Shown here: one piece after another, positions 33,089 through 42,128 of the stretch
How the letters are laid out: the number at the start of each line of letters is the position of its first letter
Position numbering within the stretch: position 1 is the first letter of the stretch
Source: Maricaulis sp963976135
GTDB taxonomy: Bacteria > Pseudomonadota > Alphaproteobacteria > Caulobacterales > Maricaulaceae
Assembly (NCBI RefSeq): GCF_963976135.1
Contig: NZ_CAXBKN010000004.1
Span: forward strand, 1 to 49,415
Length of the DNA stretch: 49,415 nt
Reading direction: 5' to 3'
Translations under genes and position numbers: made by a program
Notes under the pieces: generated by a model
Told to the model about the DNA's origin: nothing
Databases searched by the model: none
Seen by the model: the letters and a program-made list of their open reading frames with translations, nothing else

Positions 33089-34321
33089 ATGAAGACTCCA
33101 GCCAAAGTGAAGAAGATCGTTCTTGCCTATTCCGGCGGACTCGACACATCCGTGATCCTGAAATGGCTCCAGGATGAGTATGATGCTGAAGTCGTCACCT
33201 TCACCGCCGATCTCGGCCAGGGCGAGGAGCTCGAGCCGGCGCGGCGCAAGGCCAAGGCCGCCGGCGTCTCGGAAATCTTCATCGACGATCTGCGCGAGGA
33301 ATTTGTCCGCGATTTCGTTTTCCCGATGGTGCGCGCCAATGCGGTCTATGAAGGCCTATACCTGCTGGGCACCTCGATCGCGCGGCCGCTGATCTCCAAG
33401 CGTCTGGTCGAGATCGCGCATGAAACCGGCGCCGATGCGGTCGCCCATGGCGCCACCGGCAAGGGCAATGACCAGGTCCGCTTCGAGCTCGGCGTCTACG
33501 CCCTCGACCCGGATCTGCGGGTTATTGCGCCCTGGCGCGAATGGGATCTCAATTCGCGCACCAAGCTGATCGCCTATGCCGAAGAGCACGGGATTGAGGT
33601 CGCCAAGGACAAGCGCGGCGAGGCGCCCTTTTCGGTCGACGCCAATCTCTGGCACACCTCCTCGGAAGGCAAAATGCTCGAGGATCCGGCCGAGGAAGCC
33701 TCCGAACTGGTCTATCAGCGCACCGTGCGGCCGGAAGATGCGCCCGATGCGCCGGAATATGTCACCATTTCCTTCAAGCGTGGCGATGCCTGCGGCATTG
33801 ACGGCAAGGCGCTGAGCCCGGCCACGCTGCTGACCCGGCTCAATGAGCTTGGTGGCAAGCACGGTATTGGCCGGCTCGACCTGGTCGAGAACCGTTTCGT
33901 CGGCATGAAATCGCGCGGCGTATACGAGACTCCGGGCGGGACTATCCTGATGGCAGCCCATCGCGGTATCGAGCAGATCACGCTTGATCGTGGTGCGGCC
34001 CATCTCAAGGACGAGCTGATGCCGCGCTATGCCAAGCTGCTCTATGAGGGCTTCTGGTTCTCGCCGGAGCGCGAAATGCTGCAGGCGGCGATCGATTCCA
34101 GCCAGGAATACGTCACCGGTGATGTCCGGCTCAAGCTCTATAAGGGCTCGGTCAATGTCGTCGGACGCAGCTCCGATCACTCGCTCTACTCGCAGGCACA
34201 CGTCACTTTCGAAGAGGACGAGGTCTATGATCAGAAGGATGCTGCCGGCTTCATCCGCCTCAATGCGCTTCGGCTCCAGCTGCTGGCGCGGCGCAAGCGC
34301 CGGCTGGGGCGCAATGACTGA
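33089..34321 (+). CDS. argG: Argininosuccinate synthase
   Basis: A 410-residue enzyme joining citrulline and aspartate at the expense of ATP in arginine synthesis. The ATP pyrophosphatase loop is VLAYSGGLDTSVILKWL, followed by VTFTADLGQGEELEPARRKA, then GTSIARPLISKRLVEIAHE, DAVAHGATGKGNDQVRFE, and NLWHTSSEGKMLEDP. The C-terminal tetramerisation helix ends QLLARRKRRLGRND. Length and motifs are complete. It stands alone, with 187 bases before the next gene and its own promoter likely in the 147-base divergent region with glutaminase. Confidence 0.98.
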   Translation: MKTPAKVKKIVLAYSGGLDTSVILKWLQDEYDAEVVTFTADLGQGEELEPARRKAKAAGVSEIFIDDLREEFVRDFVFPMVRANAVYEGLYLLGTSIARPLISKRLVEIAHETGADAVAHGATGKGNDQVRFELGVYALDPDLRVIAPWREWDLNSRTKLIAYAEEHGIEVAKDKRGEAPFSVDANLWHTSSEGKMLEDPAEEASELVYQRTVRPEDAPDAPEYVTISFKRGDACGIDGKALSPATLLTRLNELGGKHGIGRLDLVENRFVGMKSRGVYETPGGTILMAAHRGIEQITLDRGAAHLKDELMPRYAKLLYEGFWFSPEREMLQAAIDSSQEYVTGDVRLKLYKGSVNVVGRSSDHSLYSQAHVTFEEDEVYDQKDAAGFIRLNALRLQLLARRKRRLGRND

Positions 34322-34508
34322 GGATGGTCTTCCATTCTACATCTCTCAGATGAGTCAACTGCGTGCATCTTTAATTCATTGGGCCAGTTAACGCTTTACA
34401 GACAGCACGATACGAGTGAGTTTGCGCCGCCGGTTTGACCGGGATGTCCATGAGTGACGCCCTTGGACGGGTGATCGACTGCCACGTGGCTCACCTGACG
34501 AGCTGCGC

Positions 34509-35633
34509 ATGAGTGAGAACTTCATGCTGTCCACGGCTGTCCAAGATGTGTTCGTAATCCTCATGCTGGCTTTGACGCTGGTCGTGATGGCGCGGAATCT
34601 GCGGGCGATCAGCTATGTCGGTGTCTCGCGTCAACTGGGTCTGATCGCAGCCGGGATGGCGATATGGGGCGGTTTTCATCTCGTCCATCTGCTGTTTCTT
34701 TTGATGGGCCCGCTCTGGCTTGGAGACGCGCAACTGCTTCAGGTGAGCGGCGTGATGCAGACCTGGGTCCGCTGGGCTTGCGAGTCGCTGGCGACGATCC
34801 TTTTCCTGTTGGGGGTTGTTCAGCTCACCTGGCGATTTGGCCGCTTGATGCAGGCCCTGGAAGAGTCCAGGTCGGCCTATGAGAATGAGCACAATGCGCG
34901 CACATCGCTCGAAAGCGAACTCAAGACCGCTGCGACCACACAGCGAACCTCCAGTCTGCAGGAGTCTGAATTCCTGCTGGGTTTGAGCCATGAATTGCGG
35001 ACGCCGCTGAACGGAATTATCGGCCTGGGCAGTCTGCTTGGTAATACCAAGCTCGACCCGGCCCAACGCAAATTGCTCGGCACGCTAGAGGAATCGGCGC
35101 AAACCATGTTGGCTCGCGTCGCCGCAGTGATCGATCTGTCGCGGCTGCGAACGGAAAAGGTCGAGATCCGCCAGCAAGTGTTTTCGCCGGCCGAACTGGT
35201 CAAGTCGGTTGAAGCCTTGTTTCTCCCGACGGCCAGCAAGAAAGGGATCACCCTGTCGAGTCAGGCGACCGAGGCTGCCTCGGCGCAAGTCATTGGCGAT
35301 TTCCGGCTGACCAAGCAATTGCTGTCGACCCTGGCGTCGATCGCCATCAAATACAGCTCTGCCGGGACGGTCGGAATCATTGTTGATCTCGAGCCGGCGG
35401 TAAACGATGTCGCCTGGGTAGAATTCACATGTCGAGCGACCGAACTGCGATTTCCTGCGGACACCATTAATCAGGTCCGCGCCGAGATGGGCAGTTTGCG
35501 CGGTGATGGCGGTATCGGCCTGGCGATTTGCTTGCAGCTTGCCTCGGTGATGGACGGGACGCTGGATCTCGACAGTACTGCCGAAGCGGGCACCGTTGTG
35601 ACGGTGCGCCTGCCGGTCCGCTGCGAGGTCTAG
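34509..35633 (+). CDS. Membrane histidine-kinase-like protein with degenerate ATPase domain
   Basis: A 374-residue protein with about three N-terminal transmembrane segments (residues 12-28, 43-66, 89-107), a coiled coil, and a HisKA domain with His161 in FLLGLSHELRTPLNGIIGLG, followed by the dimer helix ending VIDLSRLR. The HATPase part (about 255-374) is abnormal. Where kinases have the N-box Asn, this protein reads TLASIAIKYSSAG without it. The G1 DxGxG box is absent, although a G2-like GGIGLAICLQLASVMDG remains. It may bind no ATP and act as a pseudokinase, or as a phosphatase or scaffold for a partner regulator. It has no response regulator beside it. Confidence 0.82.
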   Translation: MSENFMLSTAVQDVFVILMLALTLVVMARNLRAISYVGVSRQLGLIAAGMAIWGGFHLVHLLFLLMGPLWLGDAQLLQVSGVMQTWVRWACESLATILFLLGVVQLTWRFGRLMQALEESRSAYENEHNARTSLESELKTAATTQRTSSLQESEFLLGLSHELRTPLNGIIGLGSLLGNTKLDPAQRKLLGTLEESAQTMLARVAAVIDLSRLRTEKVEIRQQVFSPAELVKSVEALFLPTASKKGITLSSQATEAASAQVIGDFRLTKQLLSTLASIAIKYSSAGTVGIIVDLEPAVNDVAWVEFTCRATELRFPADTINQVRAEMGSLRGDGGIGLAICLQLASVMDGTLDLDSTAEAGTVVTVRLPVRCEV

Positions 35634-35710
35634 CGCAAAGCCGGCCGGTTTGGGCTGGATGCCTCGGGGCTCGCGCACTATGCTCCGGCAAAACCGGAAA
35701 CGAGGCCCCT

Positions 35711-36358
35711 ATGAGATTGTTTTTCCCGACCGTCTTCCTGGCATTACTGCTCGTCGCCTGTGCCGGCCCAGAAACTGTACCTGAGTTTGACCGCCCGGCC
35801 TTGCTGGAACTGGCGCCGGCAAGCCAGGCCGCCGATATCCGCGGCGCTGACCGGCATATCCTGGTCGTCCGACATGCCCGCAAGATCTCATCCGATTGCA
35901 ATGCCCTCGATTGTCCGCTCAGCCCACAAGGCGAAGCCATGGTGGCACGTCTGGCCGAGCTGATTGGCGCCCCCGCCATTGACCAGGCCTTCTCAAGTGC
36001 GGCGTGCCGCACCCTGCGTACCGCTGAAGCGGGCGGTCATGCCGTGACCGTGCACCAGGCTGGCGATGGCCTGGAAACGGGGTGTATGGCCGGCGAGGTC
36101 ATTACCCGCAGCCGCGCTGAAGCCTTCGCCGACGCGGAAGGCTCGGATGCGCGCTGGACCCTGGTTGGAGAGCATTCCAACACCAGTTGCCTGTGGTTGG
36201 CACAGATTGCCGGGCTGCCCGCCTCTGAACTGGTGGGCTGTCGCGATGGGCGTCTGCCCGATCAGGCCTATGGCGATATTTTCTGGCTCTACCGGCTCAA
36301 TGGCGCCTGGCAGTTGACGATTTTGCCGTCGGCCTTCGAGGTTGATGCACAAGCCTAG
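35711..36358 (+). CDS. Lipoprotein of the histidine phosphatase superfamily
   Basis: A 215-residue protein with a lipoprotein signal (LALLLVACAGPE, lipobox LVAC), so probably anchored facing the periplasm. The histidine phosphatase core reads ILVVRHARK (RH motif), CPLSPQGEAMVARLAELI, FSSAACRTLRTAEA (phosphate-binding Arg) and LVGEHSNTSCLWL (second catalytic His region). Four or more cysteines in the mature part may form disulfides. The frame is open further upstream to 35528 over the kinase-like gene, but the start at 35711 gives the lipoprotein signal. The substrate is unknown. Confidence 0.88.
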   Translation: MRLFFPTVFLALLLVACAGPETVPEFDRPALLELAPASQAADIRGADRHILVVRHARKISSDCNALDCPLSPQGEAMVARLAELIGAPAIDQAFSSAACRTLRTAEAGGHAVTVHQAGDGLETGCMAGEVITRSRAEAFADAEGSDARWTLVGEHSNTSCLWLAQIAGLPASELVGCRDGRLPDQAYGDIFWLYRLNGAWQLTILPSAFEVDAQA

Positions 36359-36364
36359 ACCCGT

Positions 36365-36904
36365 CTAGCCCAATGGATAGCGCGCCACCGGCACATAAAT
36401 ATTGGCCTCGCCGCGTGTCAGCCAGCTGGCATAAAGGCTGAAGTAGGAGATTGTCACTGGCTCGCACCGGAATGTGCCCAGCGCTTGCGTGAAGCGTGCA
36501 AGCGCCTCGACGGGCGTTTTCCGGAGATAGGCCAGCGTCACGTGCGGAACGAAATTGCGTGTCTCGGGGGCGAGGCCGGCACGCCGGGCGGCACGCTCGC
36601 ATTGGGCCTGAAGGGCCAGCAGGGCGGCGTTGGGCTCGGTGCCAATCCACAGCGCATGCGGTTCCAGCCGGCCAAACCAGCCAGCGCCCTGGAGCGTCAG
36701 TTCGAAGGCCGGTGCCGTGATCTTCGCCAGCTCGAATTCGAGGTCCTCGGCCTTGCGCTCGTCGACATCGCCGAAAAAGCGTAGCGTCAGATGCAGGTTT
36801 TCTCGCGGCCGCCAACTGGCGCCCGGCAGGCCCGATTGTAGTGCCATGAGCGGTTCACACGCAGAATCCGGCAGACCGATGGCGGAAAACAGGCGCTGGC
36901 TCAT
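36365..36904 (-). CDS. thpR: RNA 2',3'-cyclic phosphodiesterase ThpR
   Basis: A 179-residue 2H phosphoesterase. The two catalytic HxTx motifs are NLHLTLRFFGDV at His38 and FVPHVTLAYLRKT near residue 120. The N-terminus RLFSAIGLPDSA is typical of the LigT/ThpR branch, which opens 2',3'-cyclic phosphates on RNA ends. Its ATG overlaps the stop of the upstream arylesterase gene (ATGA), so they are co-translated. It converges with the phosphatase gene, six bases away. Confidence 0.93.
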   Translation of the reverse strand: MSQRLFSAIGLPDSACEPLMALQSGLPGASWRPRENLHLTLRFFGDVDERKAEDLEFELAKITAPAFELTLQGAGWFGRLEPHALWIGTEPNAALLALQAQCERAARRAGLAPETRNFVPHVTLAYLRKTPVEALARFTQALGTFRCEPVTISYFSLYASWLTRGEANIYVPVARYPLG

Positions 36905-37554
36905 GGTGTTGCCGCCCGCTGGGGCAGGCCGAACAGGGATGCGGCGACAAAGTCTGCCAGAGGTTCGGCCATCAGCGCGACGCCGGCTGCGGTCGGATGC
37001 AAGCCATCGCGCTGCAGGAAACCGGGTTGCAGCGCAACCGGTGCAAGCAAGAAGGGGTAAAGCGCGACATCCTCGGCTTCCGACAGGTCGGGATAGATCG
37101 CGTCAAACCGGGCGCGATACTCCACCCCCATATTGACCGGGGCGAGCATGCCCGCGAGCACAATATCGAGATTGCGGGCCTGCGCCCGGTCGATCATCGC
37201 CGCCAGATTGGCCCGTGTCTGCTCCGGCGGCTGACCTTGCAGGGCGTCATTGGCGCCGAGTGCAATGATGACGCCGTCGGCATCGGGGCCGACCGAGAAA
37301 TCGAAGCGGGCCAGACCGCCTGCCGTGGTGTCGCCGGACACGCCGGCATTGAGCACGATGATCTGGTCCAGTCCGCGCGCGGCGAGTGCCTGATCGAGCA
37401 TTGCCGGCAGGGCTTCACTATCACTGAGCCCGAAACCCGCGCTCAAACTGTCACCGAGGATGACGAGCCGGTAGGCCGGCTCGTCACTTGCCGCGAGGGC
37501 GGGCGCAGTGAAGGCCAGCAGGCCGATCACGACAAGGTGAAGCATGTGACGCAT
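36901..37554 (-). CDS. tesA: TesA-type periplasmic esterase/thioesterase
   Basis: A 217-residue GDSL/SGNH hydrolase with a signal peptide (HLVVIGLLAFTAPALA). The four SGNH blocks are LVILGDSLSAGFGLS (nucleophile Ser36), LNAGVSGDTTAGGLARFDF (Gly), ALGANDALQG (Asn) and LQRDGLHPTAAGV (Asp/His dyad). The family cleaves acyl-CoA, lysophospholipid and arylesters in the periplasm. It diverges from a ybbA/ybbP-like ABC pair 74 bases away, the same arrangement as tesA-ybbA-ybbP in enterobacteria. Confidence 0.94.
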   Translation of the reverse strand: MRHMLHLVVIGLLAFTAPALAASDEPAYRLVILGDSLSAGFGLSDSEALPAMLDQALAARGLDQIIVLNAGVSGDTTAGGLARFDFSVGPDADGVIIALGANDALQGQPPEQTRANLAAMIDRAQARNLDIVLAGMLAPVNMGVEYRARFDAIYPDLSEAEDVALYPFLLAPVALQPGFLQRDGLHPTAAGVALMAEPLADFVAASLFGLPQRAATP

Positions 37555-37628
37555 CTTAAATAAGGCCTTTGCCGAATGACGTCCTATGACATATATCGAA
37601 ATTCGATATCAACGCAAATCCCGGATCC

Positions 37629-38315
37629 GTGATGACAGATACCAGCCTGCCCCCCGTCCTGTCGCTGCGCGATGTCGAATTGACGCTGATGGCCGCATCC
37701 GGACCGGTGCACATTCTCGACCATGTCAGCCTCGATGTGAGTCCCGGCGAAAGCGTGGCAATCGTCGGTCCGTCCGGATCGGGCAAATCGTCGCTGATGG
37801 CGGTCTCCGCCGGGCTTGAGCGGGCGACATCCGGCGAAATTATCCTGCTCGGCAATCCTGTGACGGGCCGCAATGAAGGTGAGCTGGCTCGGCTGCGCCG
37901 TGGCCGTGTCGGCTTTGTCTTCCAGTCTTTCCATCTGATGCCGACGATGACAGCGCTGGAGAATGTCATGGCGCCGCTCGAGATTGCGCGCCAGGACCGG
38001 GTGCGTCAGCGCGCGGTCGAAGCCCTGTCCCTGGTCGGGCTCGAGCACAGGTTGACTCATTATCCCGGTCAGCTTTCGGGCGGCGAGAAACAACGCGTCG
38101 CCGTCGCGCGGGCGCTCGCCGTCGGGCCGGAGATTATTTTCGCCGATGAGCCCACCGGAAATCTCGACAGCGCTGCCGGCGGCATGATTGCCGATTTCCT
38201 GTTCGAGGCCTCGCGTCAGCACGGTGCGGCCCTGGTCTTGGTCACCCATGACCGCGAACTCGCCAGCCGGGCCGACCGGATTGTCGAAATGCGTGACGGG
38301 GCGATCCAGTCATGA
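37629..38315 (+). CDS. ybbA: ABC transporter ATP-binding protein (YbbA/LolD-like)
   Basis: A 228-residue ATPase of the MacB/LolD class. Walker A is VGPSGSGKSSLM, the Q-loop is VFQSFHLMPTMTALENV, the signature LSGGEKQRVAVARAL, Walker B IIFADEPTGNLDSAA and the H-loop VTHDREL. Its stop overlaps the start of the permease gene (ATGA). Sitting opposite tesA, it matches the ybbA neighbourhood. The substrate is not known; a role in lipid or lipoprotein extraction is inferred from relatives. Confidence 0.94.
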   Translation: MMTDTSLPPVLSLRDVELTLMAASGPVHILDHVSLDVSPGESVAIVGPSGSGKSSLMAVSAGLERATSGEIILLGNPVTGRNEGELARLRRGRVGFVFQSFHLMPTMTALENVMAPLEIARQDRVRQRAVEALSLVGLEHRLTHYPGQLSGGEKQRVAVARALAVGPEIIFADEPTGNLDSAAGGMIADFLFEASRQHGAALVLVTHDRELASRADRIVEMRDGAIQS

Positions 38316-40843
38316 ATGTGGGACTCGCCCTGCGGATTGCCGGACGGGAATTGCGTGCCGGGACGCGCGGTTTCATGGTTTTCCTTGCTTGCCTGACGCT
38401 TGGGGTTGCCGCGATCGCCGCAGCCGGTTCGGCAAGCGCGATGTTTCGCCAGGGCGTGGCCGGCGAGCTGAGCCGGATCCTTGGCGGCGACCTGTCCCTT
38501 TCGGTCCAGCGCGCCGCCCTGCCCGAGGATCTGGTCGCGGAGATGCAGGCGGCCGGACGGGTTTCCAACATCGCCGACATCAATGTGATGGCGAGTTTCA
38601 ATGATACCCGCCGCCTGATCCGGTTGCGCGGGGTTGATTCGGCCTATCCGCTGCTCGGGACGGTCGCGACCCTGCCTGATCGTCCGCTCTCTGAATTACT
38701 GGCACCGCATGATGGCGTGGCCGGCGCCGCCGCGGACCCGGATATTTTCCGTGTCTTCAACGCCGGGATCGGTGACCGGATTGAGCTGGCCGGCCGGATG
38801 TTCGAACTGCGCGCCGAACTGGTCAGCGAGCCTGACCGGCTCGATCTCGGTTTCGACTTCGCGCCGCGCCTTCTGGTCGCGCTGGACATTGTCGAGGGTG
38901 CGGGGCTGATGAGCGAAGGCTCGATCTACCGCTCCGGTTTGCGCGTATTGTTCGATGATGAGGACGCCGACCTGGCGGCCCTGGCCGCGCAATGGGCACC
39001 GCGTTTGCGCGAACAGGGCGTCGATATCACCACGCGTGATGATCTTGGCGACCAGTTTGACGATTTGCTCGATAATCTCAGTGTTTTCCTGGCCGTGGCC
39101 GGTCTGGCCGCCTTGCTGGCCGGCGGGCTGGGCGTGGCCCAGGCTGTCTCCACCTTTCTGTCGACACGGACCGGGTCCATCGCGGCGCTCAAGGCGCTGG
39201 GTGCCGACGGGGCCACCATCCGGCTGGCCTATCTGTTGCAAATCCTGGCTTTGGCGCTGGCCGGCTCGCTGCTCGGTGCCGCGCTCGGTGCACTGGCACC
39301 GATAGCCTTGCTCCAGGGTTTGGGTGATGTCTTGCCGATCCCGGTTGAGGCGGGGATTTATCCCGAACCGCTGGGGCTGGCTGTGCTGTTCGGCCTGCTC
39401 TCGGCGCTGGCCTTTGCCTTGCCGGCGGTTGGGCGGGCCCGGGCAACACCGCCTGCGGCCCTGCTCGGCGGCGAAGCGCGCGGACAGGGCGAAACGCCCT
39501 GGAGCGAGCGGATCGCGGCCTTGTTGACGGCGCTGGTTTTCATAGCCCTGGCTGTGCTGTTCAGCCCGTCACCCATGGTGGCGGGCGTGATGCTTGGCTT
39601 TGCCGTGCTGGTCTTCGCCCTGCTCTGGGGCGCCGCATATGGCCTGCGGCGCCTGTCCGGATGGCTGGCGCACCGGGCCCGCGGCGGCTTGCGCCTGGCC
39701 CTGACCCAACTGGGCGGGCCCGGCTCCGTCGCGCCGGTTGCGGCACCGGCATTGGGGCTCGGTCTGGCGCTGCTCGCTGTCGTGACCCTGGTACAGCATA
39801 ATCTTGTGACGCAGATCCGCGAGACTGCTCCGGCCAATCTGCCCAGCCTGGTGATTGCCCAGATCCCGTCCGAGCGTGGTGAAGCATTCGACCGAATCGC
39901 GGCCGAGGCCGGCGCCGAGATCACCGACCCGGCGCGCTATCGTCGGGCGCCGGCCCTGTTGGGCCGGATCACCGGTCTCAAGGGCGCGCCGCTCGACCTG
40001 GAGGCTGTTGCGCCATCCGAGCGCTGGCTGGTCGATGGCGAGACGCGCCTGACCTATCTGGCCGAGATGCCGCCAGAGGCTGTGCTCGAAGCCGGCGAAT
40101 GGTGGCCGGAGGACTACGCCGGACCACCGCTGATCTCCATCGAGGGCGATGCGGCGCGCGGGCTTGGTGTCGGGGTCGGCGACAGTGTGACCTTGCGCAT
40201 ACTGGGCCGTGAAATCATCGCCGAAATCGCCAATCTGCGCACCATCGACTGGGGTGGATTCGGGGTCAATGTCGCCATTATTTTCGCGCCGGGAACGCTG
40301 GAGGCCGCCAATCCGGCTCAGACTGTGCTGCTGCGGGCGCAGCCGGAATTCGAGGACGCGATTGCGACCGCCATCGGCGATGCCTTTCCCGAGGCCGTGA
40401 TCTATCGTGTTCGCGAGCGCCTGCAGGCCGCCGCCGAAGTGTTCGCGCAGACAACGGTGGCGATCAATGCGGTTGCCGGGGTTGTCGCGCTGGCCGGAGC
40501 GCTGGTGATGCTGGGCGCTTTCGCGGCGGCGGCGAGGCGGCGGGTCACTGATGCGGCCCTGCTCAAGACCTTCGGCGTGACACCCGCCGGTGTGCTGGCG
40601 ATCTTCGCGCTCGAATTCGGACTGGTCGGTGTGATGGCGACCGTCATGGCGCTGATTCTGGCGATTCCGCCGGCCTGGTATGTGATGACGCAGCTGGTGG
40701 AGGCGGTGTGGGCACCAGACTGGATTGCGGTCGGCCGCGTCAGCGTAATCGCCATCCTTTCCGCGGCCGCCGGGGGCGCTCTGGTGGCCCGGGCCGCTCT
40801 GTCTGTGCCTGCAGCGCGGGCGCTCAACTCGGCTCAGGCCTGA
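38312..40843 (+). CDS. ybbP: FtsX-type ABC permease (YbbP-like)
   Basis: An 843-residue permease with an N-terminal transmembrane helix (FMVFLACLTLGVAAIAAAG), a large periplasmic domain (about 50-240) beginning RILGGDLSLSV, then four FtsX-domain helices (starting LSVFLAVAGLAALLAGGLGV), a middle block of helices (residues 390-500), a second periplasmic domain, and a C-terminal FtsX unit from VAINAVAGVVALAGALVMLG. The YbbP family has this doubled layout. It is translationally coupled to the ATPase gene. The long reverse-strand frame over it (39569-40984) is a shadow. Confidence 0.93.
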   Translation: MNVGLALRIAGRELRAGTRGFMVFLACLTLGVAAIAAAGSASAMFRQGVAGELSRILGGDLSLSVQRAALPEDLVAEMQAAGRVSNIADINVMASFNDTRRLIRLRGVDSAYPLLGTVATLPDRPLSELLAPHDGVAGAAADPDIFRVFNAGIGDRIELAGRMFELRAELVSEPDRLDLGFDFAPRLLVALDIVEGAGLMSEGSIYRSGLRVLFDDEDADLAALAAQWAPRLREQGVDITTRDDLGDQFDDLLDNLSVFLAVAGLAALLAGGLGVAQAVSTFLSTRTGSIAALKALGADGATIRLAYLLQILALALAGSLLGAALGALAPIALLQGLGDVLPIPVEAGIYPEPLGLAVLFGLLSALAFALPAVGRARATPPAALLGGEARGQGETPWSERIAALLTALVFIALAVLFSPSPMVAGVMLGFAVLVFALLWGAAYGLRRLSGWLAHRARGGLRLALTQLGGPGSVAPVAAPALGLGLALLAVVTLVQHNLVTQIRETAPANLPSLVIAQIPSERGEAFDRIAAEAGAEITDPARYRRAPALLGRITGLKGAPLDLEAVAPSERWLVDGETRLTYLAEMPPEAVLEAGEWWPEDYAGPPLISIEGDAARGLGVGVGDSVTLRILGREIIAEIANLRTIDWGGFGVNVAIIFAPGTLEAANPAQTVLLRAQPEFEDAIATAIGDAFPEAVIYRVRERLQAAAEVFAQTTVAINAVAGVVALAGALVMLGAFAAAARRRVTDAALLKTFGVTPAGVLAIFALEFGLVGVMATVMALILAIPPAWYVMTQLVEAVWAPDWIAVGRVSVIAILSAAAGGALVARAALSVPAARALNSAQA

Positions 40844-40856
40844 TTTCCCTGTGGGG

Positions 40857-40879
40857 GGGACGCGAGGCTTGCGCGTCCC
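40857..40879 (+). terminator. Hairpin after the ybbP-like gene
   Basis: GGGACGCG (40857-40864) pairs with CGCGTCCC (40872-40879) around a 7-base loop, 13 bases after the permease stop. No T-tract follows, so termination is uncertain. Confidence 0.4.
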
Positions 40880-40960
40880 GGCTTGCAATCGCCCCATGGC
40901 GAGCCGATATTGTCTGCAAAGCGCCTGACCGGGCGTATGGAAGAATGAGAGACCGCAACA

Positions 40961-41710
40961 ATGAATGATTTTTCCCGCACACATGCTGGCGCGCCCTCGA
41001 TGGACATGTCCGTCGATGCGGGGCTGCGCAGCTATATGCTTGGCATCTACAATCTGATGACGATCGGCCTGCTTGTGACAGCGGGCGCGGCCATCCTGTC
41101 AGCACAGCTCTTTTTTGTTGGCATCGGTACCGAAAGCTTTGGTGTGACGCCGCTGGGCGCCACTGTCTTCAATACCCCGCTGAAATGGGTCGTGATGCTC
41201 GCCCCGCTCGGCATGGTGATGCTGATTTCCTTCCGGCTGAACAAGCTCAGCTCGGGCATGGCGCGGACGCTGTTTTACGTCTTCGCCGGTGTGATGGGTA
41301 TTTCCCTGTCCTCGATCATCGCGGTCTACACGGCCGGTTCGATCGCCAACACCTTCTTTGTGACGGCGGCGGCCTTCGGCGCGCTGAGCCTCTATGGCTA
41401 CACCACCAAGCGCAATCTGACCGGCATGGGTTCCTTCCTGATGATGGGCCTGTTCGGGCTCATCCTGGCCTCGATCGTCAATATTTTCCTGGCGTCGAGC
41501 GCGATGGAATTTGTGATCTCGGCAGTCGGTGTGCTGATCTTTGCCGGTTTGACCGCCTATGACACCCAGCGCCTGAAGATCAGCTATTACGAATATGGCG
41601 GCACGCCGGAACTGGCGGCCAAGATGAAGGTCCACGGAGCGCTCTCGCTCTATCTCGACTTCATCAACATGTTCCTCTTCCTGCTGCGCTTCATGGGCAA
41701 TCGCAACTGA
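40961..41710 (+). CDS. Bax inhibitor-1/YccA-family membrane protein
   Basis: A 249-residue inner-membrane protein with about seven transmembrane helices. Family markers are LRSYMLGIYNLMTIGLLVTA near the start, ALSLYGYTTKRNLTGMGSFL in the middle, and FAGLTAYDTQRLKISYYEYG followed by LYLDFINMFLFLLRFMGNRN at the end, with the conserved Asp residues of the calcium-leak channel. Members interact with FtsH or leak Ca2+; the role here is unknown. GAGAG lies about ten bases before the ATG, and a clear Rho-independent terminator follows. Confidence 0.94.
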   Translation: MNDFSRTHAGAPSMDMSVDAGLRSYMLGIYNLMTIGLLVTAGAAILSAQLFFVGIGTESFGVTPLGATVFNTPLKWVVMLAPLGMVMLISFRLNKLSSGMARTLFYVFAGVMGISLSSIIAVYTAGSIANTFFVTAAAFGALSLYGYTTKRNLTGMGSFLMMGLFGLILASIVNIFLASSAMEFVISAVGVLIFAGLTAYDTQRLKISYYEYGGTPELAAKMKVHGALSLYLDFINMFLFLLRFMGNRN

Positions 41711-41735
41711 TCGGGAAGGTACCGTCCTGAATATC

Positions 41736-41765
41736 AACCCCCGGAGCCTGGCTTCGGGGGTTTTT
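41736..41765 (+). terminator. Rho-independent terminator after the Bax inhibitor gene
   Basis: The stem AACCCCCG (41736-41743) with CGGGGGTT (41755-41762) extends inward by GAGC/GCTT, with a CTG loop, and is followed by a T5 run (41761-41765). It lies 26 bases after the stop. Confidence 0.9.
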
Positions 41766-41792
41766 CCTTGCCTGACGCTCAGGGATGCGTGT

Positions 41793-42128
41793 TCAGGACA
41801 CGACCGAAAAGCGTTTCTTGTCGAACACCCGCAGAACCTGGGGCAGTTCATGGCCGCGCTTGAGGACCTGGCCGTCAACGGCGACGACCTTGTACATGCC
41901 CTGGCGCTGGGCGTCGGCGGGAGTCTTGATGACGGCGAACATCGGTACTTCGCTGGCGCGGCGGAAGATCGAGAACACGGCATTGGTCGCCAGGCCATCA
42001 ATGGCATAATCCTTCCACTCGCCCATGGCGACAAAGCGCCCATAGACGCTGAGGATGTCGGAGAGTTCGCGCCGATTCCACATCACCAGGGCGGGGGCGC
42101 GTTTCGCGGTTTGGGGTCCTGCCACCAC
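41793..42128 (-). CDS. DUF2794 family protein
   Basis: A 111-residue protein of a family restricted to alphaproteobacteria and of unknown function. Its core is NRRELSDILSVYGRFVAMGE, then WKDYAIDGLATNAVFSIFRR and YKVVAVDGQVLKRGHELPQV followed by LRVF. It has no signal peptide or membrane segment. The start is chosen at a GTG (42128): AGGAG (42140-42136) stands seven bases upstream, and a second GTG follows directly. A frame to an ATG at 42185 is open but has no such ribosome site. It converges with the Bax inhibitor gene across the terminator at 41736. Confidence 0.87.
   Translation of the reverse strand: MVAGPQTAKRAPALVMWNRRELSDILSVYGRFVAMGEWKDYAIDGLATNAVFSIFRRASEVPMFAVIKTPADAQRQGMYKVVAVDGQVLKRGHELPQVLRVFDKKRFSVVS

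Noticed and set aside
39569..40984. 471-codon minus-strand open frame over the ybbP-like permease
   Set aside because: Low-complexity Arg/Gly/Gln-rich product opposite a gene with clear FtsX domains; shadow.
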